Notes under the pieces: generated by a model
Databases searched by the model: none
What the model was told of the DNA's origin: nothing
Seen by the model: the letters and a program-made list of their open reading frames with translations, nothing else
Part shown: positions 51,613 to 62,471 of the stretch, piece by piece
Layout of the letters: every line of letters starts with the position of its first letter
Position numbering within the stretch: the first letter of the stretch is position 1
Source: Bradyrhizobiaceae bacterium
GTDB lineage: Bacteria > Pseudomonadota > Alphaproteobacteria > Rhizobiales > Xanthobacteraceae
Assembly: GCA_947479905.1 (NCBI GenBank)
Contig: CANKBJ010000003.1
Span: forward strand, 1-64,000
Length of the DNA: 64,000 bases
Direction: 5' to 3'
Translations under genes and position numbers: made by a program

Positions 51613-51642
51613 TCTTTTTCTCCTCCCTTGATTGATTGTAGG

Positions 51643-52488
51643 TTATTTCCGCCGCGCGACGGTTTTTTTCTTGAGCTTCACGACCGGTTTTTTCTTCGTC
51701 TTCACCGGTTTTGTTTCAGCAGCAACCGCCCCACCGGATTTCGCCACTCGCATCGACCAGTATTCCCACGACCGCGTCAGCCCGGTGGTCTGCACCACGA
51801 TTTGCCCGGCCTTTTCTGTTTCGCCCGGTGAAAGCGAAGCGATGCGGTCGCCAATCGTGAGCGCACGCACCTGATACTCGGCATTGCGCGCCGAATAGAC
51901 GCAGCGAAATACGCAGTCTTTTACGCTGGTACCGGCCACGGTGACGCCGTGGCGATTCATCAGCACCATCCAGTGCGCGCCGAGAGCGCGCGCCAGCGAG
52001 GCGCCCTCCTCCGGCTTGCAGACAAGCATATTGGTGTCGCCGAATTCGTCATGCTGGTCCCAGTAAGGCGGCTTGATGCCGCCGACCGCGCCAAGATGGA
52101 AGATCGGCACATAGTCGGTGCCGGTGGCCAAGAGCGGCATGAAGGCCGGGCAATGGTGATGGCACACCGAATTGACCTCCGGCCGCGCCTTGTAGATTTC
52201 GCCATGGATGACGCGCTCGGAATATTGCGACACCGACGGTTCGCGCACTGGATTGGAGTCCAGGTCGTATTCGATGAAGTCGTCCGGCGTCACCAGTTCA
52301 GGCGCGCGCGAGCGGGACAACAGATAGCGATTGGGATTGTCCGGATGCCGCATGCTGACATGGCCGAAGGCGTCGATGACACCTTCATTGGCGACAATTC
52401 GATTGGCGAGCGACAGTTCGCGGCGAGCATCGACGAGTTTAGGGGCCACTGATGAATTTCCTCTCCCTGTGCCCGCGATACGGGGCAC
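51643..52488 (-). CDS. class II aldolase/adducin family protein
   Basis: 281 aa; LANRIVANEGVIDAFGHVSMRHPDNPNRYLLSRSRAPELVTPDDF…VNSVCHHHCPAFMPLLATG…MNRHGVTVAGTSVKDCVFR. Lys-rich C-terminus. Confidence 0.92.
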   Translation of the reverse strand: MPRIAGTGRGNSSVAPKLVDARRELSLANRIVANEGVIDAFGHVSMRHPDNPNRYLLSRSRAPELVTPDDFIEYDLDSNPVREPSVSQYSERVIHGEIYKARPEVNSVCHHHCPAFMPLLATGTDYVPIFHLGAVGGIKPPYWDQHDEFGDTNMLVCKPEEGASLARALGAHWMVLMNRHGVTVAGTSVKDCVFRCVYSARNAEYQVRALTIGDRIASLSPGETEKAGQIVVQTTGLTRSWEYWSMRVAKSGGAVAAETKPVKTKKKPVVKLKKKTVARRK

Positions 52489-52498
52489 TTATTGATTG

Positions 52499-52517
52499 TG
52501 TCCTACAGGCTAGGACA
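52499..52517. promoter_or_regulatory. candidate operator: perfect 7-5-7 dyad TGTCCTA-CAGGC-TAGGACA
   Basis: Perfect inverted repeat in the divergent intergenic region between the class II aldolase and ABC ATPase genes. Confidence 0.55.
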
Positions 52518-52581
52518 ACGCTTTTGTTAGTATAGCATGGCGGCGCTTGACAGAAGTGCGGCTTTAGGGAGGGTTGCTGCC

Positions 52582-53376
52582 ATGCAGGAACCCGCGCAAA
52601 TCGTCGTCGACCACATCAGCCATCTTTACCGCCCGCCGCGCGGGCGCGAGGTACTCGCGCTCGACGCGGTTTCACTCGAGGTGCGCCGGAGCGAATTCAT
52701 CGCACTTCTGGGCCCCTCCGGCTGCGGCAAATCCACGCTGCTTTATCTGATCGGCGGATTCCTGCCGGTGGAAAAGGGCGATATCCGGATCGATGGCAAA
52801 GCGGTCGCCGGACCCGGCCCCGACCGCGGCATCGTGTTTCAGCATTTCGCGCTGTTCCCGTGGAAAACCGTGCGCGGCAACGTCCTCTACGGGCTCGAAC
52901 GCCAGGGTATGCCAAAAGCCGAGCGCGAAAAGCGAGCAATGGAATACATCGAACTGGTCGGACTGCACGGCTTCGAGGACAGCTATCCCTCGCAGCTTTC
53001 CGGCGGCATGAAGCAACGCGCGGCGATCGCGCGGACATTGGCCTTCGATCCGAAAATCCTGCTGATGGACGAACCGTTTGGCGCACTCGACGCGCAGACC
53101 CGCGGCCTGATGCAGATGGAACTGCTGCGCATCTGGCAGCGCACGCCGAAAACGGTGATCTTCGTCACCCATGACGTGCAGGAAGCCGTGCTGCTTTCCG
53201 ATCGTGTCGCGGTGATGACGGCGCGGCCCGGCCGCATCAAGACCATTGTCGACACCAAATTCGACAAGAATGACCCGGATATTTTCAAGAACAAGTTCTT
53301 CGTCGAGAAGGTCGACGAAATCTGGAATCTGGTGAAGGACGAAGCCATCAAGGCGCAGGGCAAGCGGAGCGCATGA
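52582..53376 (+). CDS. ABC transporter ATP-binding protein (NitT/TauT type)
   Basis: MQEPAQIVVDHISHLYRPPRGREVLALDAVSLEV…GPSGCGKSTLLYLIGGFLP…LSGGMKQRAAIARTLAFDPKILLMDEPFGALDAQTR. Confidence 0.93.
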   Translation: MQEPAQIVVDHISHLYRPPRGREVLALDAVSLEVRRSEFIALLGPSGCGKSTLLYLIGGFLPVEKGDIRIDGKAVAGPGPDRGIVFQHFALFPWKTVRGNVLYGLERQGMPKAEREKRAMEYIELVGLHGFEDSYPSQLSGGMKQRAAIARTLAFDPKILLMDEPFGALDAQTRGLMQMELLRIWQRTPKTVIFVTHDVQEAVLLSDRVAVMTARPGRIKTIVDTKFDKNDPDIFKNKFFVEKVDEIWNLVKDEAIKAQGKRSA

Positions 53377-54122
53377 TCAAGACCCTCATCCGATATCTGC
53401 CCCTCCTCATCCTGGCGCTCGTCTGGGAAATGGCGGCGCGTTTCGAATGGGTCTCGACCACCGCGCTGCCGCCGCTCAGCGACGTCGTGCGCGCCTGGAT
53501 CGAACTGATGGTCGATGGCGAACTGCTGCGCAACAGCGCCTCGTCGCTCTACCGCATCAGCGGCGGCCTCGGCCTGTCGATCGTCGTCGGCACAATTCTC
53601 GGCATTGGCATGGCCTGGTGGAAGCCGGTCAATGTGCTGCTCGCGCCGATCGTCGAAGTTTTCTATCCCGTGCCGAAATCGGCACTGATACCGGTCACCG
53701 TGATCTGGCTCGGCTTCGGCGACGGCTCCAAGATTCTGTTGATCTTTCTCGGCTGCATGGTGCCGGTGACCATCGGCGCCTTCAACGGCGCGCGCGCCAG
53801 CGAACAGGTCATGGTCTGGTCGGCGCGCAGCATGGGCGCCAGCAAATTGCGCGTGCTGTGGGACGTGGTGATGCCCGGCGCAATGCCGGAGCTGCTCAAC
53901 GGCATCCGAACCGCTCTGGCGCTGTCGTTCATTTTGCTGGTGTCGTCGGAACTGATCGTCGCGCAAAAAGGCTTCGGTTATCTGATCGGTTCGCTCGGCG
54001 CCGGCGGCTCCTATGACGCGATGTACGCGGTGGTGTTGACAGTGGCATTCCTGGGATTTGCCGCCGACCGCGCCTACCTCGAAATCGTCCGGCGCACATT
54101 GGCGTGGCGGAGCGTCGCATGA
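53373..54122 (+). CDS. ABC transporter permease (NitT/TauT type)
   Basis: 249 aa; SARSMGASKLRVLWDVVMPGAMPELLNGIRTALALSFILLVSSELI. Confidence 0.92.
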   Translation: MIKTLIRYLPLLILALVWEMAARFEWVSTTALPPLSDVVRAWIELMVDGELLRNSASSLYRISGGLGLSIVVGTILGIGMAWWKPVNVLLAPIVEVFYPVPKSALIPVTVIWLGFGDGSKILLIFLGCMVPVTIGAFNGARASEQVMVWSARSMGASKLRVLWDVVMPGAMPELLNGIRTALALSFILLVSSELIVAQKGFGYLIGSLGAGGSYDAMYAVVLTVAFLGFAADRAYLEIVRRTLAWRSVA

Positions 54123-54952
54123 GCAATGACACGCAGACACCGCGCGACGGCGTTCCGGAAATGCTCGGCCGGCTGGCGTGGCAATTGGCCTGGGGGTTCG
54201 CCCGCATCTTCTCCATCGTCGCACTGCTCGCGGTGTGGGAAATCCTGGCGCGCACCGGTACCTTTACGCCGTTTCAATTGCCGGCGCTCAGCGCCGTGCT
54301 CGAACGCATCTGGTCGGACGCGGTCAGCGGCGATCTCGCCATCAATGCCGGACTGACGCTCTATCGCGCGCTGACAGGATTTGCGATCTGCGCCGTCCTC
54401 GGCATTGCGATCGGCATGGCGATGTCGCGCAATGCGGTCGCCAACTGGTTCTTCGATCCGATCGTCTCGGTCGGCTTCCCGATGCCGAAAATCGCCTTCC
54501 TGCCGGTGGTGATCCTGTGGCTCGGCGTTTATGACACCGCCAAGATCACCATGATCGTCGTCGACGCCATCTTTCCGGTAATCGCCGCCACCGTCATCGC
54601 CATCCAGGGCGTCGAGCGCGAACTGATCTGGTCGGCGCGCAATATGGGCGCCAGCAAACGCGAATTGCTGCACCAGGTCATTCTGCCGGCCGCCAGCCCG
54701 CAGATCATGACCGGACTTCAGGTTTCGCTGCCGCTCTGCCTGATCGTCGCCGTCGTCGCCGAGATGCTAATGGGCGGTTACGGGCTCGGCGGCGCGATGA
54801 TCACCGCCGCGCAATTCGCCAACTCGACCAGCGTTTTTGCCGGTATCGTCGAGATCGCGGTGATCGGCTACGTCCTGATCAAGATCATGGTCTTGATTCG
54901 CCGCAGGCTTTTGCTCTGGCATCCGGAAGCCAACGCACCGGCGACGGCGTAA
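54119..54952 (+). CDS. ABC transporter permease (NitT/TauT type)
   Basis: MSNDTQTPRDG…SARNMGASKRELLHQVILPAASPQIMTGLQVSLPLCLIVAVVAEMLMG; ATGA overlap with the preceding permease. Confidence 0.92.
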   Translation: MSNDTQTPRDGVPEMLGRLAWQLAWGFARIFSIVALLAVWEILARTGTFTPFQLPALSAVLERIWSDAVSGDLAINAGLTLYRALTGFAICAVLGIAIGMAMSRNAVANWFFDPIVSVGFPMPKIAFLPVVILWLGVYDTAKITMIVVDAIFPVIAATVIAIQGVERELIWSARNMGASKRELLHQVILPAASPQIMTGLQVSLPLCLIVAVVAEMLMGGYGLGGAMITAAQFANSTSVFAGIVEIAVIGYVLIKIMVLIRRRLLLWHPEANAPATA

Positions 54953-55106
54953 CGCCGCGCTTTTAATCTTGCGCTGTATCGCATTCCGGGCGAATCCGCT
55001 CTTCATGCGGCTTGCCAAAAACAGTTGGACGCCCGACAATCCGCCGCAATTCGCGACCTGAAGTCTGCCGCTCAATGGCAAGCTCGCCGAATCCTGGGAG
55101 GAAATT

Positions 55107-56114
55107 ATGCGATTTCTGAAATTGGCACTGGCCGGCGTATGCGCGCTCGGCGCAATCGGCATCGGCTCGGCCAACAGCGCAGAGCCCGTGAAAATCCGCA
55201 TGTCGTGGGTGGCTCCGATTTCGAACTGGGCTTCGATCGTTCTCGAGAAAAAGGAACTCGCCAAGCATCTCGGCAAATCCTACACGCTCGAATCCGTTCG
55301 CTATCAGGGCACGCCGCAAATGATCACGGCGATCGCCAATAACGAGCTGGAAGTGTCCAACCTGGCCTATTCGTCGCTCGCCATCGCGATCGAGAACGCA
55401 GGCTTGAGCGATATCCGCGTGATCGCCGACGAATTCCAGGACGGCGTGCCCGGTTACTACACCACGCAATACTATGTGCGCAAAGACTCAGGGATCACCA
55501 AAGTCAGCGACCTCAAAGGCAAGGTGGTCGGCACCAATGGCGGCGGCAGCGCTATCGACGTCGCCATTCGCGCCACGCTGAAAAAGCACGGGCTTGAGAA
55601 AAAGCGCGACTACACGATGCTGGAAGGGCCGCTGCCGGCGATGCCGGCTATGTTGTCCGAAAAGAAGGCCGACCTGATCCCGGCCGTATTGCCATTCTCC
55701 ATGAATCCCAAGCTCAAGGAAGACGGCAACGTCCTGTTCGAGCAGCGCGACACTCTGGGCGTGACGCAGATGATCGTCTGGACCGCGCGCAAGTCGTTCA
55801 TCGACAAGAACCGCGCCGCCATGGTCGATTTCTTCGAGGACATGCTGGTCATCAGCCGCTGGTATCAGGACCCGAAGAACAAGGACGAAGTCGCCCAGAT
55901 CGCCTCGCGGATCACCAAAGTGCCGCCGGAGCGCTTCGGCTGGCTGTTCACCAAAGCCGACACCTTCCGCGATCCCAATCTGATCCCGAACATCGCCGCG
56001 CTCCAGCGCAATATCGACGTCACCTACGACTTGGGATTTGTGAAGAAAAAGATCGACATCAGCAAATATGTCGACCTGAGCCTGGCGCAGGAAGCGGCCA
56101 AGCGCATCAAGTGA
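55107..56114 (+). CDS. ABC transporter substrate-binding protein
   Basis: 335 aa with signal peptide MRFLKLALAGVCALGAIGIGSANSAEPVKIRMSWVAPISNWASIVLEKKELAKHLGKSYTLE. Confidence 0.9.
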   Translation: MRFLKLALAGVCALGAIGIGSANSAEPVKIRMSWVAPISNWASIVLEKKELAKHLGKSYTLESVRYQGTPQMITAIANNELEVSNLAYSSLAIAIENAGLSDIRVIADEFQDGVPGYYTTQYYVRKDSGITKVSDLKGKVVGTNGGGSAIDVAIRATLKKHGLEKKRDYTMLEGPLPAMPAMLSEKKADLIPAVLPFSMNPKLKEDGNVLFEQRDTLGVTQMIVWTARKSFIDKNRAAMVDFFEDMLVISRWYQDPKNKDEVAQIASRITKVPPERFGWLFTKADTFRDPNLIPNIAALQRNIDVTYDLGFVKKKIDISKYVDLSLAQEAAKRIK

Positions 56115-56166
56115 GGCACGCGCCGGCATGACAGGCAGCCTCACTCGGCTGCAACGTTAAATATAG

Positions 56167-56201
56167 CCGCCCCGCCGGGAGACCCGCGGGGCGGTTTTTA
56201 T
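56167..56201 (+). terminator. intrinsic terminator
   Basis: ccgccccg…cggggcgg followed by TTTTTATTT. Confidence 0.85.
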
Positions 56202-56236
56202 TTCAGCGACGCCCGAAATGGCCACAGCCGGCGCAA

Positions 56237-56758
56237 TCAGGCCATCGTGATCGGAATCGCACCGAGGAAATCGCGCTTGCCGATATCGGCACCGAAGGCG
56301 CGCACGATGCCGTAGGCCGCGCTGATATGGAAATAGAAGTTCGGCAGCACATAGTGGTTGAGATAGTCGCCACCCTTCATCTGGCCCTGCTTCGGCCCCA
56401 GCGGGAATGAAATGGTGCGATCGCTCGACGCATCGATCGCCTTGGCATCGAGCGTTTTGATATAGGCCACCGTTTTGGTGAGCCGTTCTTTAAGCGCCTC
56501 GAGGGTGATCTCGTTATCCTCGTATTTCGGCGCTTCGACGCCGGCCAGCCGCGACAGGCCGTTCTTGGCCTGATCGCAGGCGATCTGAACCTGCCGGGTC
56601 AGGGCGAACATATCCGGCGCCAGGCGCCAGGCGAGCAGCACCGACGGATCGACCTTCTTGACGGCGGCATGCGCGGCCGCCTTGTCCAGCACGGCGATCA
56701 AGGCATTAAGGCCAATTTCGCAGACCGGCACGCTGGCCCGGGACATCGAATAAGTCAT
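56237..56758 (-). CDS. DUF1993 domain-containing protein
   Basis: MTYSMSRASVPVCEIGLNALIAVLDKAAAHAAVKKVDPSVLLAWRLAPDMFALTRQVQIACDQAKNGLSRLAGVE; start reassigned from 56881. Confidence 0.85.
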   Translation of the reverse strand: MTYSMSRASVPVCEIGLNALIAVLDKAAAHAAVKKVDPSVLLAWRLAPDMFALTRQVQIACDQAKNGLSRLAGVEAPKYEDNEITLEALKERLTKTVAYIKTLDAKAIDASSDRTISFPLGPKQGQMKGGDYLNHYVLPNFYFHISAAYGIVRAFGADIGKRDFLGAIPITMA

Positions 56759-56915
56759 GAGCGTTGTCTTCCCTGAAACGGTTGTCGCCTGGCAGGCGCC
56801 GCGGCGGCGGGACCTTGCCATGCCGGACGACGGCGCAGCAACGTCCCGCCGCCTACATAGCAATGGCCATGTCGGGAACAAGTGGCTGATTACGCATAAA
56901 GCCGGATAATCCCGC

Positions 56916-57590
56916 CTACAACTCGGCCCATTGCCGAAGCAGGTTATGATAAACGGCGGTCAGTTCGACATTCGAAGCATGATCGGGATGGTCGCGGCCG
57001 AGCTTTATGATCGCCATGTCCATATCGAACAGCAGCGAGCGCTTGCTCTCGTCGCGGATCATACTCTGGGTCCAGAAGAACGACGCAATGCGCGAACCGC
57101 GCGTGATCGGCGTGACATTGTGCAACGATGTCGCCGGATAGACGATCATGTCGCCCGCCGGCAACTTGACCGTATGTTCGCCGTAAGTGTCCTGCACGAC
57201 CAGTTCGCCACCGTCATAGTCCTCCGGACCGGATATGAACAAGGTCGAGGAGACGTCGGTGCGGACACGCGCGCCATTGCCGACGCGGATGGCATTGTCG
57301 ACATGGGCGCCGAAAGTCATGCCGGCGTCGTAGCGATTGAACAGCGGCGGAAAGACCTGCTTGGGCAGCACGGCCGACATGAACAGGCTCGAAAGGCCCA
57401 GCGCATCGTGGACCATGTCGCTGAGTTCACGCGCTTCCGCCGCGGCTTCCGGCAATTGCAGATTGAACTTCACCTGCGCCGACTGGTGTCCGGCAGTGAC
57501 GCGGCCGTCGACCCAGGCGGCCTTTTCCATAACCTCACGGCAGCGCGCGACTTCCGCTGCCGTGAGGACGTTGGGAATGTGGATCATCAT
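56916..57590 (-). CDS. Fe2+-dependent dioxygenase, PKHD-type hydroxylase (PiuC/YbiX family)
   Basis: 224 aa; [18 protein letters not shown] (HxD), [57 protein letters not shown]. Confidence 0.95.
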   Translation of the reverse strand: MMIHIPNVLTAAEVARCREVMEKAAWVDGRVTAGHQSAQVKFNLQLPEAAAEARELSDMVHDALGLSSLFMSAVLPKQVFPPLFNRYDAGMTFGAHVDNAIRVGNGARVRTDVSSTLFISGPEDYDGGELVVQDTYGEHTVKLPAGDMIVYPATSLHNVTPITRGSRIASFFWTQSMIRDESKRSLLFDMDMAIIKLGRDHPDHASNVELTAVYHNLLRQWAEL

Positions 57591-57615
57591 GACAGGCGTC
57601 CCGGCATTTCGCGCG

Positions 57616-60024
57616 CTACCATTTCACGCGGTACGACAATGACGCGGAGCGCCCGGACCCCGGAACCGCATGCCCGCCGTAATACTGCGCGTAATACATG
57701 ACGTCGGTAATGTTGTAGATGTTGAGCTGAATGGTCGATTTTGGATCGACCTTGTAGCTCAGCATTGCGTCGAACTTCCAGAACTCCGGCACATAAGCCG
57801 TGTTCTGCGTATTGGCATAAGCCATCGACTGATAGGTCGTGCCGCCGCCAACGGTGAACGCGCGGGTGACGTCGTAGGTTGTCCACAGCGTGATGTTGTG
57901 GCGCGGTGCGTTCGGCAGCCAGCGGCCTTGCTGCGACAGATCGCTGTTCTTGACGATTCGTGTGTCGAGATAAGTGTAGCCGGTCATGATCTGCCATTTA
58001 TCGGTGATCTTGCCGGCGGCGCCGACTTCAAAACCCTGCGACCGCGCCAGACCATCGAGGATCTGCACCGCGGCCGCGCCGGTCACAGTCGGATCGAGCG
58101 GCACGCGCAGATTGTTCTTGTCGATGCGGAACACTGCGCCGGTCAAACTCAAGCCGCCGCCGAGGACATCGACCTTGACGCCGGCTTCGTAGGAGACGTT
58201 CTTTTCCGGGTCGAGCGAGGTTGTGCCGGACGACAATGTGCCGAGCTCGGCCGACGGGTTGTAGGAATTGCCGTAGGCGACATAAAGCGACGAATTCGAC
58301 GTCGGGTGAAACACGCCGCCGAAGCGATAGCTGAACATGTTGTCGGCGCTTTTCAGATCGTTCTGACCGGCGGCCGCGCTGGCATCGACATAATGGGTGG
58401 TGAAGCGATCGAAGCGCAGCGACGTCAGCAGTTCAAAGTACCGCGTGATCTTCATCTGATCGGAGGCATAGACGCCGATATTGGTGGAAAGCGTCGTATT
58501 GCCTGGCACAATTGTATTGGTCGCAGCCGGCACGCCGCCGGCTGAAGGGTTGGCGAGGCTTGTGCGGCAGGCGACCGTCGCACCGGTGCAAAGGTCGGTG
58601 CGCGTTTGATTGCGGGTCTCACGCGACAATTCGATGCCGGTAGCCACCGTATGATTGACGATTCCGGTGTCGAACTTGCCGGTCAGATCCGTCTGATTGA
58701 CCAGATAGGTCGCGTCGGTTTCTCGATCGCGGCGTTCCCGGCCGATCGTCATAGAATCGACGGGATATCCAACGCCGGAGCCCCCTGCGCCGGCGCTATT
58801 GCCGTTGGTGAAGACGTTGTTGGTGGCGTTGCCCAGACTGCGCGGCGCCGTGACCCGCGAGAACCGGTCATTGTCGATAAAGCGCGTGCCGTTGGTCAAT
58901 TTGAACGCGCCGCCCAGGTCGCGTTCGACAGTCGCGGTCAGAATATGCGTTTCGGTCTGGATGATATCGCGCAGCGGTCCCGTCGCAATGCCATACCAGT
59001 TCTGCCGGTTCGTCGGCACCGGCGTGACAGCCGAACCATCGCCATTATAGCCCAAGCGGCCCGGCGTCATCGCACCGGTCGTCACGCTGTAGCCCGGCAG
59101 CGGCAGATAAGGCACGCCATAGTCGGGAGCGGCCTCCTCGCCCTGATAGATATAGGACAACGTCGCCTTGGTATTGTCGTCGAGCGGCGCGCTGATCGAC
59201 GGCGCCACGCCCCAGCGCTTGGTATAGACATTGTCGCGCGTCGGCGTCGGCATATCCTGGTACAGCGCGGCGATGCGGCTGGAGATGTTGCCATTCTTGC
59301 CGCTGGCGTCGAGGTCGGCGCGATAGCCGCCGACCGATGTGCCGGTGGCCGTGCCTTCGACATAGGTCGCGCCGGTCGGCAGCTTGGTGACGTTGTTGAT
59401 GGCGCCGCCGGTCGAGCCGCGGCCGAAGGCGAAAGCCGACGGGCCCTTATAGACCTCGACTTTGTCAGTATTGAACAGATCGCGGGTGTACCAGCCCGGG
59501 TCGCGGAAACCGTCGCGGAAGATATCACCGCGCGCGGCGTAGCCGCGGATGATCGGGCTGTCGCCCTGCTGACCGCCTTCGCCAGCCGAAAACGTGATTC
59601 CCGGTACTGAACGCAGCGCGTCTTCCATGCTGACGGCGCGCTGCTCCTTGATGACCTGTTGCGGCACGACGTTGACGGTCTGCGGGGTGTCCTTGAGCGG
59701 CGTCTGCAGCCGGCCAATCGATTGTTGCGTGGCGTGATACCCGCCCTGATCGCCGGTAACGTCGATGGTCGGCAGTTGCAGGCCGCTCTCCTGGCCGGAG
59801 GCCGCGGAAGCGCCCATCAGCGAGGCGAGACTAACGGCGGCCAATAGTCCGGCACGATTGGCGGATTGGAAGCGGGTATTGGTCAGCGATGATGTCTGGC
59901 CGTCGAATTGCGATGTGATCCGGGTTTCGACATGAACTTGCCCGTCATTCGATTTGAAAACCCGGGGCCCTGATCCGCGACCACTCCGCGACGACGACCT
60001 ATTACTTGCGACAATACCGTTCAT
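57616..60024 (-). CDS. TonB-dependent siderophore receptor
   Basis: 802 aa; plug [39 protein letters not shown] and C-terminal [22 protein letters not shown]. Confidence 0.95.
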   Translation of the reverse strand: MNGIVASNRSSSRSGRGSGPRVFKSNDGQVHVETRITSQFDGQTSSLTNTRFQSANRAGLLAAVSLASLMGASAASGQESGLQLPTIDVTGDQGGYHATQQSIGRLQTPLKDTPQTVNVVPQQVIKEQRAVSMEDALRSVPGITFSAGEGGQQGDSPIIRGYAARGDIFRDGFRDPGWYTRDLFNTDKVEVYKGPSAFAFGRGSTGGAINNVTKLPTGATYVEGTATGTSVGGYRADLDASGKNGNISSRIAALYQDMPTPTRDNVYTKRWGVAPSISAPLDDNTKATLSYIYQGEEAAPDYGVPYLPLPGYSVTTGAMTPGRLGYNGDGSAVTPVPTNRQNWYGIATGPLRDIIQTETHILTATVERDLGGAFKLTNGTRFIDNDRFSRVTAPRSLGNATNNVFTNGNSAGAGGSGVGYPVDSMTIGRERRDRETDATYLVNQTDLTGKFDTGIVNHTVATGIELSRETRNQTRTDLCTGATVACRTSLANPSAGGVPAATNTIVPGNTTLSTNIGVYASDQMKITRYFELLTSLRFDRFTTHYVDASAAAGQNDLKSADNMFSYRFGGVFHPTSNSSLYVAYGNSYNPSAELGTLSSGTTSLDPEKNVSYEAGVKVDVLGGGLSLTGAVFRIDKNNLRVPLDPTVTGAAAVQILDGLARSQGFEVGAAGKITDKWQIMTGYTYLDTRIVKNSDLSQQGRWLPNAPRHNITLWTTYDVTRAFTVGGGTTYQSMAYANTQNTAYVPEFWKFDAMLSYKVDPKSTIQLNIYNITDVMYYAQYYGGHAVPGSGRSASLSYRVKW

Positions 60025-60151
60025 CTTGTTACCCCCAAACCATTACTATACTTTAGAACCACAATAATCAGCACGATTACTAGGTAGTATTTGGAACCAC
60101 GAACTGTATTCGAGGTCAAGAACTAGTTGTGAATAAAGCATTATTATGGAA

Positions 60152-60166
60152 TTAGAATACTTCTAA
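60152..60166. promoter_or_regulatory. candidate Irr/ICE-like iron control element TTAGAA-TAC-TTCTAA
   Basis: Perfect 6-3-6 dyad in the AT-rich divergent intergenic region between the TonB receptor and PepSY genes. Confidence 0.55.
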
Positions 60167-60287
60167 ACAATGACTTACTGTTTTGAATACTTATAATCTG
60201 CGAATCTGACAACGATTTCTATTTTTCCTTCCGCAAAGGCTGCTATAGCTTCGGCGAAACCGGTGCGAAAAGCAGGGGCATTCGACA

Positions 60288-61472
60288 ATGGCGGAACCAC
60301 GCTCGGCACAGCTTCGCCGGCTATGGCTGAATGTGCATTTATGGATCGGTGTCGGTCTGGCTTTATTGCTGATTCCGATTTCGGTCTCCGGCGGGCTGCT
60401 GGTCTGGCACGATGAGGTCGATGCCCTGCTGACGCCGCATCGTTATGCCGTAACCGGCCCTCAGGTCGCTTTGCCGCCGTCGGCCTATCTGGCCAAAGCC
60501 GCCGAGGCGGTCGCGGCCGATCCGCAGAAATTGCAGGCGACCGGTTTGCGCTATCCGGAATCGGCGGGCTGGCCGGTCCGTGTGGTGACACGCGGGCAAC
60601 CGGGCGAAAACGGCGGACGGCCGCGCTTCGTGACGGTATTTCTCGACCCGCCGACCGCCGCCGTGCTCGACGTGATGGAATTCCGCACTTCTTTCATCGG
60701 CTTCCTGCACATCTTCCATGAGAATTTGACGATCCCGCAATATAGCGGCCGCCAGATCGTCGGCTGGGCCGGCGTTGGCATGTTGATCCTGTCGCTCACC
60801 GGCATCTGGCTATGGTGGCCGCGCAAAACTTCGTGGATAAATCTGTTGAGATCGTTGCGCTGGACGCGATCGTCGCGCTTCACCTTCAATCTGCACAACA
60901 TGCTTGGATTCTGGATTGCGATCCCGCTCGCGGTGGTATCCCTGACCGGCATCTATCTGTCGTTTCCGCAGACTGCGCGCGACATGATGTCGTCGATCGC
61001 CCCCATGAGCCCGCAAGGACAGCGCGGCGGCCTTGCCGCCGAGGTGGCAAAGCAGACCGAACTTTCTCCCGATCACGCGCTGCAGATCGCGCTTGCCGCG
61101 GCGCCGGATGCTTCGCCGTCGACGCTGTTCTTGCCGACGGTGCAACGCGGCGGCGGCAATCGCGGTCCCGCCTGGCGCATTCAGCTCACGCGCGCTGGAA
61201 GCGACGAGACCACGACCGTCCTGGTCGACGACAATAGCGGCCGCGCCAATGTCGCGCCCGGTCCGCAAAGCGGCGACCGCGCCGCCTCCTGGATCCGCTG
61301 GATCCACGAGGGCAGCCATAGCGGTCCGGTGTGGGCGACCATCGTGTTCCTGACCGGCGTATTTCCGACGATTTTCGCGATTACCGGAGTCATCATGTGG
61401 CTGCGCAAGCGCGCCAGCCGCAAGGCGCTCGACGGCAAGCGCGTGGCCGTAACATTGCGGCCGGCGGAATGA
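60288..61472 (+). CDS. PepSY-associated TM helix domain protein
   Basis: 394 aa; LRRLWLNVHLWIGVGLALLLIPISVSGGLLVWHDEVDALL…LLRSLRWTRSSRFTFNLHNMLGFWIAIPLAVVSLTGIYLSFP. Confidence 0.92.
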   Translation: MAEPRSAQLRRLWLNVHLWIGVGLALLLIPISVSGGLLVWHDEVDALLTPHRYAVTGPQVALPPSAYLAKAAEAVAADPQKLQATGLRYPESAGWPVRVVTRGQPGENGGRPRFVTVFLDPPTAAVLDVMEFRTSFIGFLHIFHENLTIPQYSGRQIVGWAGVGMLILSLTGIWLWWPRKTSWINLLRSLRWTRSSRFTFNLHNMLGFWIAIPLAVVSLTGIYLSFPQTARDMMSSIAPMSPQGQRGGLAAEVAKQTELSPDHALQIALAAAPDASPSTLFLPTVQRGGGNRGPAWRIQLTRAGSDETTTVLVDDNSGRANVAPGPQSGDRAASWIRWIHEGSHSGPVWATIVFLTGVFPTIFAITGVIMWLRKRASRKALDGKRVAVTLRPAE

Positions 61473-61535
61473 CGCCATTGCGTGATATGTTTACACTAGG
61501 CGGCCAAGCACGGCATGAGACGGAATAGAAACGCG

Positions 61536-62453
61536 ATGACAAGCCAATCAGCGAGAATGCGAATTCGTTTGCTGCCGACGCTGGCATTTGCCGCCTGCCT
61601 GTCGCTGCCGGGATTTGTTCAGGCGCAGACCGCGCCGCCGGCGGCGTCGACCACGCTCCCCGCTGTGTCCGCACCCGCCGCGTTCGCGCCAGCCATTTCC
61701 GCGCCAACTGCACCGGCCGTTGCGCCCGCCGCCGCGCTGACGCTGCCGCGCGACCTGTCACCCTGGGGCATGTTCGTCGCCGCCGATATCGTCGTCAAAG
61801 CGGTGATGCTCGGTCTGGCCTTCGCGTCGGTGCTGAGCTGGACCATATGGTTTGCCAAGGCGCTGGAACTGATGGCCGCGCGCCGCAAGCTGCGCCGCGC
61901 CATCGACGAACTGGCGCGGGCGCGCAGTTGGGACGAAGCGGCCGAGGCGATGGCGCAGCAGGACGGCAGCGCCGCCTCGATGGTGCAGGCAACCGACGAC
62001 GAATTGCGCCAGTCCGCGGATGCGCTGTCGCCAGACGGTGTCAAAGAGCGTATCGGCTCGCGGCTGGAGCGCGCCGAAGCCGCCGCCGGACGCGCCATGA
62101 TCCGCGGCACCGGCATTCTTGCCACCATCGGCGCCACCGCGCCCTTCGTCGGACTGTTCGGCACCGTGTGGGGCATCATGAACAGCTTCATTGGCATTTC
62201 GAAATCGCACACCACCAATCTCGCCGTGGTCGCGCCCGGCATCGCCGAAGCTTTGCTCGCGACCGCGCTCGGCCTGGTCGCCGCTATCCCGGCCGTTGTA
62301 ATGTATAATTTCTTTTCGCGATGGATCGCCGGCTATCGCGCGCTGCATGCCGACGCTTCCGCGGAAATCCTGCGCATCGTAAGCCGCGATCTCGACCGCG
62401 GCGCCTTCGACCGCCGCTGGGCGGAACGCCACCGCGCCGTCGCGGCCGAATAA
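61536..62453 (+). CDS. exbB: TonB-system energizer ExbB
   Basis: [70 protein letters not shown]; start taken as M at 61536. Confidence 0.94.
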   Translation: MTSQSARMRIRLLPTLAFAACLSLPGFVQAQTAPPAASTTLPAVSAPAAFAPAISAPTAPAVAPAAALTLPRDLSPWGMFVAADIVVKAVMLGLAFASVLSWTIWFAKALELMAARRKLRRAIDELARARSWDEAAEAMAQQDGSAASMVQATDDELRQSADALSPDGVKERIGSRLERAEAAAGRAMIRGTGILATIGATAPFVGLFGTVWGIMNSFIGISKSHTTNLAVVAPGIAEALLATALGLVAAIPAVVMYNFFSRWIAGYRALHADASAEILRIVSRDLDRGAFDRRWAERHRAVAAE

Positions 62454-62471
62454 ACCGGCAAGAAGACCAAC

